Assembly (NCBI GenBank): GCA_963837585.1
Contig: CAWINX010000003.1
Location: 868,001-932,000 of the forward strand
DNA length: 64,000 bases
Reading direction: 5' to 3'
Source: CAWINX01 sp963837585
Lineage (GTDB): Bacteria; Actinomycetota; Thermoleophilia; Solirubrobacterales; 70-9
Shown here: one piece after another, positions 45,717 through 57,815 of the stretch
How the letters are laid out: each line of letters opens with the position of its first letter
Position numbering within the stretch: position 1 is the stretch's first letter
The notes under the pieces: model-generated
What the model was told of the DNA's origin: nothing
Seen by the model: only the letters and a program-made list of their open reading frames with translations
The model's database searches: none
Made by a program: the position numbers and the translations under genes

Positions 45717-45766
45717 CTCAACCCCTTCGATAGCCCAGGTGATCGTACCGCCCCAGCCGCAGATTC

Positions 45767-46111
45767 CTAATCCGCCGGCTGGGAGACGGCCGCGGCCAGC
45801 GCGAACGGGGTGCCCTCCGAGTCGCGACAGACGGCCCATCGCTCTCCCGGGTGGATGACGATGCCGCCGAGCCGGCGGACGCGCTCGAGCGCCGCGGCAA
45901 GGTCGGCGACGGTGAAGTAGGGGAGGGAGCCGGTGTCGCCGGGGCCGGATCCTCGCTCGTGCACTCCCAGCCGCAGGCCGTCGTGCTCGACCTCCCAGCC
46001 CGATCCTGCCTCGGTGGGTCTCGGCGCAAGTTCGACCTCGAGCAGCTCCTGCCAGAAGCCAAGGGCGCGATCGGGGTCATCGGCCGGGAACTCGATCAGC
46101 GGCGCGGGCAC
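45767..46111 (-). CDS. VOC-family (glyoxalase-like) protein
   Basis: A 114-residue protein of the vicinal-oxygen-chelate fold. It shows PLIEFPADDPDRALGFWQELL at the start, LRLGVHERGSGPGDTGSLPYFTVADL in the middle and DSEGTPFALA at the end, the usual two beta-alpha-beta halves. One metal-site His/Glu set is not obvious, so the activity is uncertain. It is a single gene with no operon partner. Confidence 0.8.
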   Translation of the reverse strand: MPAPLIEFPADDPDRALGFWQELLEVELAPRPTEAGSGWEVEHDGLRLGVHERGSGPGDTGSLPYFTVADLAAALERVRRLGGIVIHPGERWAVCRDSEGTPFALAAAVSQPAD

Positions 46112-46135
46112 ACTCCGAGTATGACCATCCTGCCT

Positions 46136-46531
46136 CTAGCAGCGGAAACGACGACTGACCGAGCGCGCCTGGTGCACCCACTCGCCTTTGCGGTTGAGCG
46201 CCTGGCCGACCGCGGTGGTGCGCCAGACGCCGGGGACGCAGCCGGGCACGCTCACTTGTCCGACGACGCGGCGTCCCTTGCCGGCGGTCGTCGTGGCGCA
46301 GCGCACGTCGAAGAAGCGGCGGCCGAAGCGTTTGCGCAGGCAGACGGTGACCTGGAGCCCCGGGCGGACGGCACGGGTGCGGTAGACGCCGGTCCCGACC
46401 AGCTGCAGGCTGGAGCTGTCGTAGGCCGGACGGCGCGCATGGGCCGCGAAGCCGCCACGGGCCTGGGCGACGGTTGCGCAGACAGCGATGAGCGCGAGGG
46501 CGATTGTGAAGACGAGGCGTCCGTTTCTCAT
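46136..46531 (-). CDS. Secreted small protein of unknown function
   Basis: A 131-residue protein with a signal peptide (LVFTIALALIAVCATVAQA). The mature part is basic and beta-rich with an even spread of cysteines (VTVCLRKRF, DVRCATTT, VPGCVPG and a C-terminal Cys), which may form two disulfides. No family was recognised. It is divergent from the LuxR-type gene. Confidence 0.6.
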   Translation of the reverse strand: MRNGRLVFTIALALIAVCATVAQARGGFAAHARRPAYDSSSLQLVGTGVYRTRAVRPGLQVTVCLRKRFGRRFFDVRCATTTAGKGRRVVGQVSVPGCVPGVWRTTAVGQALNRKGEWVHQARSVSRRFRC

Positions 46532-46584
46532 TTCATCCTCCAGGGGTACAAACCAGGTAGATGGGTGTTTGTCCCGGTGTAAGC

Positions 46585-47475
46585 ATGTCGGGGGATTTTG
46601 CAGACGGAGAGTCCGGGCCGGTTGACGGCGGAGCTGCGGCGGCGGCCGAGGTCCAGCTGACCGCCACCCAGCGCCAGATTCTCGAAGCGCTGTGTCGTCC
46701 GGCGCTGGCCGGCAACCGGTACGCGACGCCGGCGACGAATCAGGAAATCGCCGGCGAGGTCTACCTCAGCGTCGACGCGGTCAAGGCGCACCTGCGCACT
46801 CTGTACCGCAAGTTCGGGATCGAGGAGCTGCCCCATAACCAGAAGCGAGCGCGACTTGTGGAGCTGGTCCTCGAGGGCGGCCACCTCTCCGGCCGGACCG
46901 GCGCCGAAGCCGACTCCCGGCCGCTGCTTCCAGCTCCCGTCTCCACAAAAGCTCCCGGTCGTCGTCGCCGGCGCCTCGGCGCAGCCTCGATCGTGACCGC
47001 CGCGGGCGTGGCCCTGGTTCTCGCGATTCTCGTCATCGTCGGCGCGTTCTCCGGCGGCCCCGCAGAGTCCACCGCCGTGGTCCCCTACAAGCGCGCGGTG
47101 CGCGGCTTCTGCCGCCTCGCGCTTTCGGGCGCCGACGGTGGCGCGGGGCCCACCGCACAACAGCGGGCCGGCTCCTACCTGGAGGTGATCGAGACCGTGC
47201 GGGGGAGGCTGGCCTCGCTGCCGGCGCCGGCCGAGTCGAGCCTGGCGCTGGCTCGCTTTCGCTCCGGACTCGACCGCGCCGCCGACTTCACGAGCATCGT
47301 CGCTCAGGCCCCCCCGAGCGCCGGCACCGGGCGACAGGAGGACGTCGTCGCCGAGCTGACATTCGCCGCCGGCCAGGTCCAGGCCGGGGCTCTCGGCTAC
47401 GGCCTGGGGTCGAACTGCGTGGCGGTTGGAGACCTCGTCTCGCGCTCCGCGCGCAACGCCGCCCACCTCCCGTAA
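46585..47475 (+). CDS. LuxR-type HTH domain fused to membrane helix and extracytoplasmic domain
   Basis: A 296-residue protein. Residues 20-100 form a LuxR/GerE-like or response-regulator-like HTH (LTATQRQILEALCRP, NQEIAGEVYLSVDAVKAHLRTLYRKFGI). After a basic linker comes one helix (SIVTAAGVALVLAILVIVGAF), then about 130 residues outside with FCRLALSGADGG and a late NCVAVGDL. It is a membrane-tethered transcription factor without a kinase partner. The ATG at 46585 is preferred; 46561 is also possible. Confidence 0.7.
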   Translation: MSGDFADGESGPVDGGAAAAAEVQLTATQRQILEALCRPALAGNRYATPATNQEIAGEVYLSVDAVKAHLRTLYRKFGIEELPHNQKRARLVELVLEGGHLSGRTGAEADSRPLLPAPVSTKAPGRRRRRLGAASIVTAAGVALVLAILVIVGAFSGGPAESTAVVPYKRAVRGFCRLALSGADGGAGPTAQQRAGSYLEVIETVRGRLASLPAPAESSLALARFRSGLDRAADFTSIVAQAPPSAGTGRQEDVVAELTFAAGQVQAGALGYGLGSNCVAVGDLVSRSARNAAHLP

Positions 47476-47478
47476 ACG

Positions 47479-47515
47479 ACTCGCGGGAGAGGCGCCAGGA
47501 GCCCCTCCCGCGAGT
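47479..47515. terminator. Bidirectional terminator hairpin between convergent genes
   Basis: ACTCGCGGGAG at 47479-47489 pairs perfectly with CTCCCGCGAGT at 47505-47515 around a 15-base loop. It lies between the stops of the HTH-membrane gene (plus) and the RTX-like gene (minus). T-runs are short, as is usual in GC-rich actinobacteria. Confidence 0.65.
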
Positions 47516-47546
47516 TCGCTTGCCAGGGAGCCGATTCGCCGCACCG

Positions 47547-48131
47547 TTACTCGGAGGCGCCTTTGCCCGGCTTCGGCGCCCGCACCATGACCCGCTCGCA
47601 GCTCGAACGGACCACGTCCTGGGGGTCGGCGAAGACGATGTCGAAGCCGCGGCCGCAGGCGACCACGTCCGCCTCCCCATCCCGGACGAAGACGACGTCG
47701 TTGCCGGGTCCGGCGAAGACCGTGTCGGCGCCGGGGGTGGCGACATCGGCCCTGGCGCGGGCGAAGATCGTGTCGGGGCCCGGCCCCCCGACGACGACGT
47801 CGACGCCCTGGCCGGCGAACATCACGTCGCCGCCAGGCCCGCCGTACTCGCGGTCGTCGCCGAGGTTGCCGCGGATGAGGTCGCGACCGGGCCCACCGGC
47901 GAGGACATCGTCACCGGTCCCGCCGTTGATCCGGTCCGGCCCGCCGAGCCCGGCGACCGTGTCGTTGCCTCCCAGCGCCTTGATGCGGTCGGCGTGCCCG
48001 GTGCCGATGATCACGTTGTCGCCGTCGTCACCGACGATCGGCGCCGCCGCCGACGCCACTCCGACGCAGATCGCCAGAGCCAGCACCCCGGCGGCCGGCG
48101 CCCCCACCTTCCAGATCCGTCTCGACCTCAT
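47547..48131 (-). CDS. Secreted RTX-like calcium-binding repeat protein
   Basis: A 194-residue exported protein. A signal peptide (AAGVLALAICVGVASA) is followed by haemolysin-type nonapeptide units: GDDGDNVIIG, GGNDTVAG, GGTGDDVLAGGPGRDLIRG, GPGPDTIFA, GPGNDVVF. The G-G-x-G-x-D pattern builds a calcium-binding beta roll. A C-terminal Cys pair (VVACGRGFD and SSCERVMV) closes it. No toxin or protease domain is attached, so it is probably a structural or surface protein. Confidence 0.82.
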   Translation of the reverse strand: MRSRRIWKVGAPAAGVLALAICVGVASAAAPIVGDDGDNVIIGTGHADRIKALGGNDTVAGLGGPDRINGGTGDDVLAGGPGRDLIRGNLGDDREYGGPGGDVMFAGQGVDVVVGGPGPDTIFARARADVATPGADTVFAGPGNDVVFVRDGEADVVACGRGFDIVFADPQDVVRSSCERVMVRAPKPGKGASE

Positions 48132-48277
48132 CCGTTCTCGCCTCCTGTTTGTCGCCGTCGCGGCGCTTGGAATTGCCGACGATCACGAAAGCCCAGACCG
48201 GGCATTCGCACAAGGCACCCCAGGGCTAAGGCGCCCATACCCCAGGTGTTGGCTGCCTCGATTCGTGCCTGAGCGCT

Positions 48278-49164
48278 TCAGTCCGTCCGCGGCTCGAATT
48301 TGGTCCAGCGCTCGGAAGCGAAGGGCCGGGCGTCAGCGTGGATCGCCGCGGCGACCTTTGCGGCGGTGCCGCTGAGGTCTTCGAAGATCGCTCGCACCAG
48401 TGCCTCGGCCGTCGCCCCCGGCCCGATCGCGAGCGTGGCGACGGCATCGAGCAGCTCGCGTTGGGTGAGCGCCAAGGCGGTGCGCTCTCGTCGCCGGGAC
48501 CGCCGCCAGCGCAACCGGGTCGCCGTCCAGGCAAACCGCGCCGAAGCGGGAGACGAAGGCGAGCACCTCGTCGAAATGCTCGCCCCCGTCATCCACCTCG
48601 AAGCGGGTCCGCAGCTCGCCCAGGCTGTAGCTCAGCTCCGACCAGGTGAGTTGGGTGAGCTGGGCGGGGGTGACCCAGAGGACCGTCGCCGACACCGCCG
48701 TCCCGGCGCTCGGGAACAGCGTCGCCGGCATCGACCCGTACAGGGCGGGTTGCGCGGAGGCGCCGACGTCGAAGTCGTGCAGGCGACCGGTTATGGCGAG
48801 GACGGCCCGGTCTTCCTCGTCGGGAAAGTGGGCGAACTTGCGCTTCAGCGTCGCCGGGCGCGGCGTTGGACCCGAAGGCGAGGATCGGCAGACGTTCGCC
48901 ATCGGCGGCGGCGAACTTGCGCAGGATTCGGTCCCGCTCCTCCTTCGCCTGTTCGCTGAGAAGGACGATCTCGCCGCCGGTCAATAGATAGGAGCCCCCC
49001 GGTCGCGCCCAGGGGTAGCCAAGCGCGCGGGCGAGCGCCTCGTCGTCGTAGGCGCGGGGAGGGATTTGGGCGATCAGATCGCGGACGTGCTCCCTGAACT
49101 CCCCATCGTCCAGGGCAAGGCGTTCAAGCAGCTCCGGCTCGGTGATCGGCGGCCGGCGCGCCAC
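48278..49164 (-). pseudogene. Protein with GGCT-like motif, frame disrupted
   Basis: About 290 residues spread over three minus frames. The first has REHVRDLIAQIPPRAYDDEAL and ends ILAFGSNAAP, where FGSN recalls gamma-glutamylcyclotransferase-like folds. The second continues TLKRKFAHFPDEEDRAVLAI and FPSAGTAVSATVLWVTPAQLTQL. The third is ALTQRELLDAVATLAIGPGATAEALVRAIFEDL. Each switch (near 48870 and 48495) is repaired by removing one base. The function is not known; the GGCT link is weak. Confidence 0.55.
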
Positions 49165-49188
49165 GGAGCTGCGCTTAGCGGGACGGCG

Positions 49189-49413
49189 TCAGCCCGGGAA
49201 GGGCTCGGTTTGGCGCTCGCCGGGGGTGTAGTCGGCCTCGGCTTCGAGCGTGCCGCGGATCTGCTCGCTCAGCTCCGGGGTGTTCTCGTGACCATGCGCG
49301 GACACCGCGTGCTCGGTGGCCGCCGCCACGACCTCGTCCTCCTCGCCGATGATCGTCAACGAGCAGTTCTTCTCGCTCTCGAACCTTCGGCAATCTGCCA
49401 TCACTCGACTCAT
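49189..49413 (-). CDS. DUF1059-family small protein
   Basis: A 74-residue protein: SRVMADCRRFESEKNCSLTIIGEEDEVVAAATEHAVSAHGH, matching the DUF1059 pattern with paired cysteines and a late HAxxxHG. This family is annotated as small metal-binding, without a proven role. The ATG at 49413 is chosen because the family pattern starts there. Confidence 0.78.
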   Translation of the reverse strand: MSRVMADCRRFESEKNCSLTIIGEEDEVVAAATEHAVSAHGHENTPELSEQIRGTLEAEADYTPGERQTEPFPG

Positions 49414-49500
49414 CGGAAACCTCCAACTCGGTAGACGCTGACACGGATTCCCCCGCAGAACTCCATCTGGTCTACACCCGCGTCGCGGGCGAGTCAAGCG

Positions 49501-49983
49501 TTAATCGATCAGCTTCTGGACGACGAAGGCCTTCGCGCCTTTCGGCGTCTCGATCTGGACCGGCTCGCCGAGCTTGGCGTCGCGCAGGGCGCGGCCGATC
49601 GGCGACTCGGCCGAGAGGCGGCCCTCGGCCAGGTTGGCCTCGGTCGAGCCGACCAGGGTCCAGGTGTTGACCTTGCCGGAGGCCTCGTCGAGCACCTCGG
49701 CGGTGCGGCCGAAGGCGAAGGTGTCGGCGCCGCCGTCGACCTCGACCACCTCGGCGTTGTTGAGGCGCTCGCGGAGGCGCTTGATCTTCGTCTCCAGGTG
49801 CGCCTGGTCCTCCTTGGCGATGTGGTAATCGGCGTTCTCCTTGAGGTCGCCGAGCTCGCGCGCGGCCTTGATCCGGGCGGCCATCTCGGTGCGCGCCGGA
49901 CCCTCCAGCTCGGCGATCTCCGCGCGCAGCGCCTCGATGCCGTCGGCGGTGATCGCCTCCCTGTCGATTTTGCTTCCACTCAT
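49501..49983 (-). CDS. greA: Transcription elongation factor GreA
   Basis: A 160-residue factor that rescues stalled RNA polymerase by stimulating transcript cleavage. The N-terminal coiled coil has LRAEIAELEGPARTEMAARIKAARELGDLKENADYHIAKEDQ, with the acidic tip residues in GDLKENADY. The C-terminal FKBP-like domain has YSIVG-like WTLVGSTEAN and ESPIGRALRDAKLGEPVQIETPKG. The ATG at 49983 gives the standard length; the frame continues upstream without similarity. Confidence 0.95.
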   Translation of the reverse strand: MSGSKIDREAITADGIEALRAEIAELEGPARTEMAARIKAARELGDLKENADYHIAKEDQAHLETKIKRLRERLNNAEVVEVDGGADTFAFGRTAEVLDEASGKVNTWTLVGSTEANLAEGRLSAESPIGRALRDAKLGEPVQIETPKGAKAFVVQKLID

Positions 49984-50000
49984 CTCGCGCACCCTTTCAA

Positions 50001-50301
50001 ATGACCCCGCTATCGTGGGGCCACGGCTGCGTCCTGCACACACCTCGACTCGATCCAGCGTCTCGATCTTCCGGCGGAGATCGCCGGTTGCGAGGAGTGC
50101 CTTGCCCTCGGCATGCAGTGGGTCCACCTGAGGATGTGCCAGTCCTGCGGCCACATCGGCTGCTGCGACAACTCGCAGGGAAAACACGCGACCGCGCACC
50201 ACCAATCCAGCGGGCACCCGATCATCCGCTCTGCCGAGCCCGGTGAGGAGTGGAGCTGGTGCTACGTGGACGAGCTGGCGTTCCGGATTGGCTCCGGCTG
50301 A
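50001..50301 (+). CDS. UBP-type zinc-finger protein, start unclear
   Basis: The body CEECLALGMQWVHLRMCQSCGHIGCCDNSQGKHATAHHQSSGHPIIRS... is a stand-alone zf-UBP domain in the frame ending at 50301, with all zinc-binding Cys/His in order (given here only as family markers: CEEC, CQSCGH, CC, H-x3-H, GH). In that frame there is no usual start after the TGA at 50002. An ATG at 50001 opens the neighbouring frame, so a one-base indel at 50020-50055 is likely. Bacterial zf-UBP proteins have no proven ubiquitin role. Divergent from greA. Confidence 0.68.
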
Positions 50302-50321
50302 ACCCGCGCGGCTCGGCGACT

Positions 50322-52236
50322 CTATGGAGTGACGATCGGGAAGCCGGGGTCGGGCTCGTCGAGCAGGCCGAGCAGCTCGCCGAGCTTCGCGCCGTCCCCC
50401 TCGACCCGTAGCCGCCCGCCCTCGACCAGCTCGCCGAGGTCGGCGGCTTTGAGGAGGAGCAGGTTGAGGGCTTCTCGTTCGATCACGAGGGCGGCGTCGG
50501 CGGCCGGATCATGCCGGCCCGGGCGGTGGCCGAGCACTCCGTTGCGGACCGTGAGCGAGTGCTGCTCGTCGGGGTGGGTGACGATCCAGTCGATCCGCAG
50601 GTGCAGATCCCAGGCGCGCGGCCCATCGAGGCGGATCGCCATCGCGTCGAGCAGCTGACTGACGGTTAAACGGGCGACGATGTCCCGCGGCGCGGTGGCG
50701 GTGGGCGTTCCGGCGACCCCCTCGCGCAGCTCCTTCGCGCCCATCAGGAAGAAGTTGCGCCAGGTTGCGTTTTCAGAGCCGTAGCCGAGCTGCTCGAGCG
50801 CGTCGGCCTGGAGGTCCCGCGCGGCCCTGTTTTCAGGTTCGGCGAAGACGAGGTGGTTGACCAGCTCCGCGACCCAGCGGTAGTCGCCGGCCTCGAGCGC
50901 TTCGCGCGCCTTCGCCAGCACCGCGTCGGCTCCGCCCATCGACTCGACATAGCGACGCCCCCGCTCGACCGGTGGGTGCTCCCAGAGGTGGGCGGGGTTG
51001 CCGTCGAACCAGCCCATGTAGCGCTGGTAGATCGCCTTGACGTTATGGCTGATCGAGCCGTAGTACTCGCGGCAGTGCCACTCATTGGCGAGGCTCGGGG
51101 GTAGCTCGACCAGCTCGGCGATCTCCGGCCCGGTGTGCCCCTGGTTGAGCAGGCGCAGTGTCTGGTCGTGGAGGTAGCGATAGAGGTCGCGCTGCTTCTC
51201 CAGGTAGTCGACGATTCGCTCCGTCCCCCAGCATGGCCAGTGGTGTCCCGAGAACAGCGCGTCGGAGTCGCGGCCGAACAGCTCGATCGCCTCGTCGAGG
51301 TAGTGCGCCCAGATGCGCGGGTCGCGGACCAGGGCGCCGCGCGGGGTGAGAATGTTGTGCATGGCGCGGGCCGCGTTGTCGGCTATGCAGAGGACCCGGC
51401 TGTCCGGGAAGTGGATGTTCATCTCGGCCGGCGCTTCGGTGCCGGGAGTCAGCTGGAAGGCCATCCGCACGCCGTCGATGACCTCCTCCTGGCCGGTCTC
51501 GGTGACGTCGAGGTTGGCGGGGATCAGCGTGATCGTCCCCAGTGAGGTGGTTTGGCCGAGCCCGGCGCCGACCTGTCCGTCGGGGCCGCGCTCCAGCAGC
51601 GCCCCGTACATGTAGCCGGCGCGCCTGCCCATTGCGATGCCGGCGAAGACGTTCTCGCTTACCGCATGGTGAAGGAAGCCGGCCGGGGCGAGGACCGGGA
51701 CCGAGCGGGCCTCGATCTCCTCCTCGGACAGGATGCCCTTGGCGCCGCCGAAATGGTCGACGTGGCTATGGGTGTAGACGAGACCGGTAACGGGGCGATC
51801 GCCGCGGTGCTCGCGGTAGAGGGCCAGCGCCGCCGCGGCGGTCTCGGCCGAGACCAGCGGGTCGATGACGATGATCCCCTCCTCACCTTCGACCACGTGC
51901 ATGTTGGAGAGGTCGAAGCCACGAAGCTGGTAGAAGCCCGGCGCGATCTCGAAGAGTCCGGCGATGCGGCTGAGTCGGCCCTGGCGCCAGAGGCTTGGGT
52001 GGGCCGTATCCGGGGGGTCCTCGTCGAGGAACGCAGTAGGACCGGAGTTCCCAAGCTGTCCTGCCGTTGTCCGTCTCGACGACCGGAGGGTCGAACGCGG
52101 CGACCAGTCCCCGGGTTGCGTCGGCGAAGTCCTGCTCGTCGTCCGGAGGGAGCGAGGCGAGCGCTTCGCGGTTGCGCCGGGCGGTGTGCTCGGTCGCCGG
52201 CTTGCGACCGCGGCTGGACATTTCCTCAAGCGACAT
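50322..52236 (-). pseudogene. Alkylsulfatase (SdsA-type metallo-beta-lactamase fold), frame disrupted
   Basis: About 635 residues. The start (ATG 52236, or 52221) leads to a first frame ending ...DNGRTAWELRSY. After an extra base near 52035 it continues AFLDEDPPDTAHPSLWRQ, as in SDS hydrolases. The dinuclear zinc motif is THSHVDHFGGAKG; more ligands are in ENVFAG and SGHHWPCWGTERIV. A C-terminal SCP2-like lipid-binding domain follows (LLDAMAIRLDGPRAWDLHLRIDW). It would release sulfate and a fatty alcohol from alkyl sulfates. It ends the beta-oxidation cluster. Confidence 0.82.
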
Positions 52237-53467
52237 CGCGAAGGGCCTCGCCGCGCTCGGCGGCGCGATGGAGAAGTGGGGCCGGCAGGTAGGCGTCGCC
52301 GTGGCGCTCGCGCAAGCCCTTGAGGATCGTCAATGCGCCGCTCGGTGCCGATCAGCTCGGCGAACTCGAGCGGGCCAAGCGGCCAGTTGAAGCCGAGCCG
52401 CATCGCCGTGTCCATGTCGGCGGGTGCGCCGACCTCTTCCTCCAGCGCGAAGGCGGCCTCGTTGGCGACCTGGGCGACGAGGCGGGGGAGGATCTCCGGG
52501 GCGGCGGGATCGATCGCGGCCAGCTCCTCCGGGTCAAGCGTCACCCCCTCCGAGGTGAAACGTTTTTGTGGGGTGTTAGCCCGCTTACGCGTTGCACCGT
52601 CCGCCCGGGCGCCTTCCTCGCCGTAGGCGTAGAAGCCTTCGCCGGACTTGCGTCCCAGCTTTCCCCCGGCGACCAGTTGTTCTTGGATCGCGCTCGGCCG
52701 CCAGCGCTCCGGCTCGCCGCCCTGCGCGTAGAAGGAGCGGGCGACGCTGAGATTGACGTCGAGGCCGATCAGGTCGATCAGCTCGAACGGACCCATCCGG
52801 AAGCCGCCGCCGAGCCGGCAGACGCGGTCGATCGTCTCGGCGTCGGCCACTCCCTGGGCGAGCATGCGCAGCGACTCCAGGGTGAAGGGGCGGGCGAGGC
52901 GGTTGGCGATGAAGCCGGGGCTGTCCACAGCGCGGATCGGCGTGCGTCCCATCCGCCGCCCGACCTCGGTTGTCGCGTCGAGCGCCTCGGCGGACGACTC
53001 CGCCGTCGCTACGACCTCGACCAGCTTCATCAACGCGGGCGGGTTGAAGAAATGCATGCCGACGACGCGCTCCGGATGCGGCACCAGCGCCCCGATTGCC
53101 GTCACCGGCAGGGAGGAGGTGTTGCTGGCGAGGATCGTCTTCGGCCCGCAGGCATCGGCCAGGGCAGCGAACAGCTCGCGCTTCAGATCGAGGTCCTCGG
53201 GGGCGGCCTCGATCACCAGATCGCACTCGGCGAGGTCGGAGAGGTTCGCTGCGGCGCCCACCCGGGCACTCGCCTCTTCGGCGTCCCCGCTGCTCCATCG
53301 GCCGCGCTCGGCCCCCTTGGCCAGCGCCGCCCTGGTTCGCTCGATGCCGCCCTCCAGCGCCGTCGCAATCGGGTCGTGCAGCCGCGTCTCATATCCACCC
53401 AGCGCGGCGATCTGGGCGATCCCCGACCCCATCGTGCCGGCGCCGACGACGCCGACCCGCTCGACCT

Positions 53468-53471
<4 letters not shown>
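52226..53471 (-). pseudogene. 3-Hydroxyacyl-CoA dehydrogenase, frame disrupted near 3' end
   Basis: An NAD-dependent enzyme of fatty-acid or phenylacetate beta-oxidation. The Rossmann motif is VGVVGAGTMGSGIAQIAALGG; then NTSSLPVTAIG, HPERVVGMHFFNPPALMKLVEVV and SPGFIANRLARPF. A second C-terminal 3HCDH domain carries EEEVGAPADMDTAMRLGFNWPLGP. Near 52318 one extra base breaks the last 40 residues; removing it gives an LTILKGLRERHGDAYLPAP end and a TGA at 52226. The start is an ATG overlapping the hydratase gene. Confidence 0.86.
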
Positions 53472-54238
<767 letters not shown>

Positions 54239-54245
54239 CGGCCGC

Positions 54246-55419
54246 TCAGGCCCCCTCCACCATCGGCGTCATCGCGTTCACGCCGGTCGCGGCGCGCCCG
54301 ATGATCAGCTTCTGGATCTGCGACGTCCCCTCGTAGAGGGTCGTCACGCGAGCGTCGCGCAGGTAGCGCTCGACCGGGTAATCGTCGACGTAGCCGGCGC
54401 CGCCGTGGACCTGGATCGCCAGGTTGGCGCACTCGACCGCCGACTCGGTCGCGTAGAGCTTCGCCACCGAGGTCTCCATCGTGTTCGGCTTGCCGGCGTC
54501 CTTGAGCACCCCGGCGCGGTAGACCAGCATCCGGCTGGCGTCGCGCTTGAGGATCATGTCGGCGATCATCTCCTGGACCAGCTGGAAGCGGGCCAGCGGC
54601 ACGCCGAACTGCTTGCGCTCCTTGGCGTAGGCGACCGAAGCGTCGACGCAGCCGTCGCAGATGCCGACGCAGCCGGCGGCGACGCTGTAGCGGCCGTTGT
54701 CGAGCGCGCTCATCGCCACCTTGAAGCCGTCGCCGATCTCCCCGAGCATCGCGTCCTCGCCGACCTCGACCTCGTCGAGGGAGAGCTCCGCGGTGTCAGA
54801 AGAGCGCAGCCCAAGCTTGCCGTGGATCTCCTGGCTGGTGAAGCCCTCGCTGGCGGTGGGGACGAGGAAGCAGGCGAGGCCGCGGTGCTTCAGCGAGGGA
54901 TCGGTCTGGGCGAAGATCAGCGCCACCTCGGAGAAGTTGCCGAGGCTGATCCACATCTTCTGGCCGCTGATCGACCAGCCCGAGTCGGTCTTGGTCGCGC
55001 GGGTGCGCAGGTTGGCGGCGTCGGAGCCGGTGTCGGGCTCGGTCAACCCGAAGCAGCCGAGCGCCTCGCCCGAGCAGAGCCGCGGCAGCCACTTCTGCTT
55101 CTGCTCCTCGGTTCCCCACTTCTCGATCGAGCCGGCGACCAGCGAGGTCTGCACCGAGACGACGGTGCGCGCCGAGGAGTCGGCGCGGCCGACCTGCTCG
55201 ACGATCAGCCCGTAGCCGATGTAGTCGAGGCCGCGGCCGCCGTATTCCTCGGCGACGGGCGCGCCCGAGGTAGCCGACCTCGCCGAGCTTGCTCGCCAGC
55301 TCGCGGTCGAAGCGGGCGGCGCGGTCGTTCTCTTTGACGCGCGGGATGATCTCGCGGTCGGCGAACTCGCGCGCCGCCTCGGAGATCAGTCGCTGCTCGT
55401 CGCTCAGCTGGAAGTCCAT
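54246..55419 (-). pseudogene. Acyl-CoA dehydrogenase, frame disrupted
   Basis: A FAD enzyme for the first beta-oxidation step. The first frame has MDFQLSDEQRLISEAAREFADREI and ends at GEVGYLG. An extra G near 55267 moves the frame, which continues VQTSLVAGSIEKWGTEEQKQKWLPRL, GCFGLTEPDTGSDAANLRT, MWISLGNF and the C-terminal GGAGYVDDYPVERYLRDARVTTLYEGTSQIQKLIIGR, where E of YEGTS is the catalytic base. All motifs are kept. It lies 7 nt upstream of the hydratase gene. Confidence 0.88.
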
Positions 55420-55453
55420 ATCGCTCCTGCTCTTCGGTTTGCACCGGGTCTGT

Positions 55454-56249
55454 TCATGGAAGTTCCTGGCCCAAGGTCGCGGCGAAGGCCTCCTGGGCCT
55501 CGCGGGTGCGGGGGCCGGGGCGCATCGGGAAGCTCGGCGCCGTCGATCGCGGAGACCGCCTGGATCTCCCGCGTGGTCGAGGCGAGGAAGGCTTCGTGGG
55601 CGGCGCGCAGGTCGGCGATCGGCCAGGCTCCCTCCTCGACGTGCAGCGCCTTGACGAGGCGGTCGCGGGTGATCGACTCGAGGACGCCGTTGTCGAGCGC
55701 CGGGGTGCGCAGCGCCCCCTGCGGGCTGACCCAGAAGATCGAAGAGGTGGGCGGTTCCAGCACGGTCCCGTCCGGCCTCACCAGCACCGCCTCGTCGGCG
55801 CCCTGCCCTTTGGCGATCCGCGTCGCCTGCATGTTGGCCGCGTAGGAGAGCGACTTGACCCCGTTGAGGATCACGCTCGGGCAGTAGGTGACGACGGCGA
55901 GGCGCAGCGTCTCGGCGTGGGGGGGAAGCGGCTCGGTCGCGGCGATCCGCCGGCCGCCGCGGGTGACGATCAGCCGCAGCTGCCCGTCGCCCTCGCCGTG
56001 CTCGGCGAGAAGGGCGTCGATCTCGCGTTCCAGGGCGGCGCGGTCGAAGTCCAGCTCGATCGCCGCCGCCGAGCGCTCCAGCCGGTCGAGGTGGTCACCC
56101 AGCGCGAACGTCCGCCCGGCGTAGAGCCGGATCACCTCGAAGGCGCCGTCGCCGCGGTAGAGCCCGTCGTCGCGCATCGGCACGACGGCCTCGGCGGTCG
56201 GCGAGATCCGCCCATCGACGCTGGCCAGCTCTGTGAAGGCGTCCGTCAT
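55454..56249 (-). pseudogene. Class IV aminotransferase, frame shifted near 3' end
   Basis: A PLP enzyme of the branched-chain aminotransferase / aminodeoxychorismate lyase fold. It has DDGLYRGDGAFEVIRLYAGR, the PLP-Lys region GVKSLSYAANMQATRIAKGQGADEAVLV, and the cofactor phosphate loop PTSSIFWVSPQG. The last 20 residues need a one-base shift near 55525 to end RTREAQEAFAATLGQELP at 55454. It lies inside a beta-oxidation cluster, an unusual place; amino-acid breakdown feeding acyl-CoA is one explanation. Confidence 0.8.
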
Positions 56250-56267
56250 CGGCGCGGCGAGGCTATC

Positions 56268-57467
<1,200 letters not shown>

Positions 57468-57515
57468 CGGGCGGGATTAAACAGGGGCCGCGGTCTCACG
57501 CGTATTCTTGACAGC

Positions 57516-57806
57516 GTGGGTTTCGTCCTTGGGACCATCGCCTTGCTCGCGATCCTGGTCATCGTGCTCGTGATCGTCGGGCGCTACTTCCCGGCGAGCA
57601 GCGCCGACCTGGTCGACTGGTATCCGACCCGTTCGCCGGAGGTCGAGGCGCAGAACGAGCTCGACGACGTCCGCCAGATGGTCGAGGCGCAGAACGAGAT
57701 GCGCCGCCGCCGTGGCGCTGCCGAGATCAGCGAGGAGGACCTGCGCCGGGAGGTCGCGGCGGAGGAGATCGACCAGTTGCGGCGCAGCCCGTTCGAGGGC
57801 GAGTAA
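57516..57806 (+). CDS. Small membrane-anchored protein with charged coiled-coil tail
   Basis: A 96-residue protein: an N-terminal helix (GFVLGTIALLAILVIVLVIVGRYF) then a strongly charged helical tail (EVEAQNELDDVRQMVEAQNEMRRRRG) predicted to coil. The frame is open far upstream but without sense, so the GTG at 57516 is used. It is followed 9 nt later by the Rossmann-fold gene. Function unknown. Confidence 0.6.
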   Translation: MGFVLGTIALLAILVIVLVIVGRYFPASSADLVDWYPTRSPEVEAQNELDDVRQMVEAQNEMRRRRGAAEISEEDLRREVAAEEIDQLRRSPFEGE

Positions 57807-57815
57807 CGTCGGCGC

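Noticed and set aside
57508..57513. A TTGACA -35 promoter box
   Set aside because: It lies 2 bases before the likely GTG start, leaving no room for a -10 element or ribosome site.
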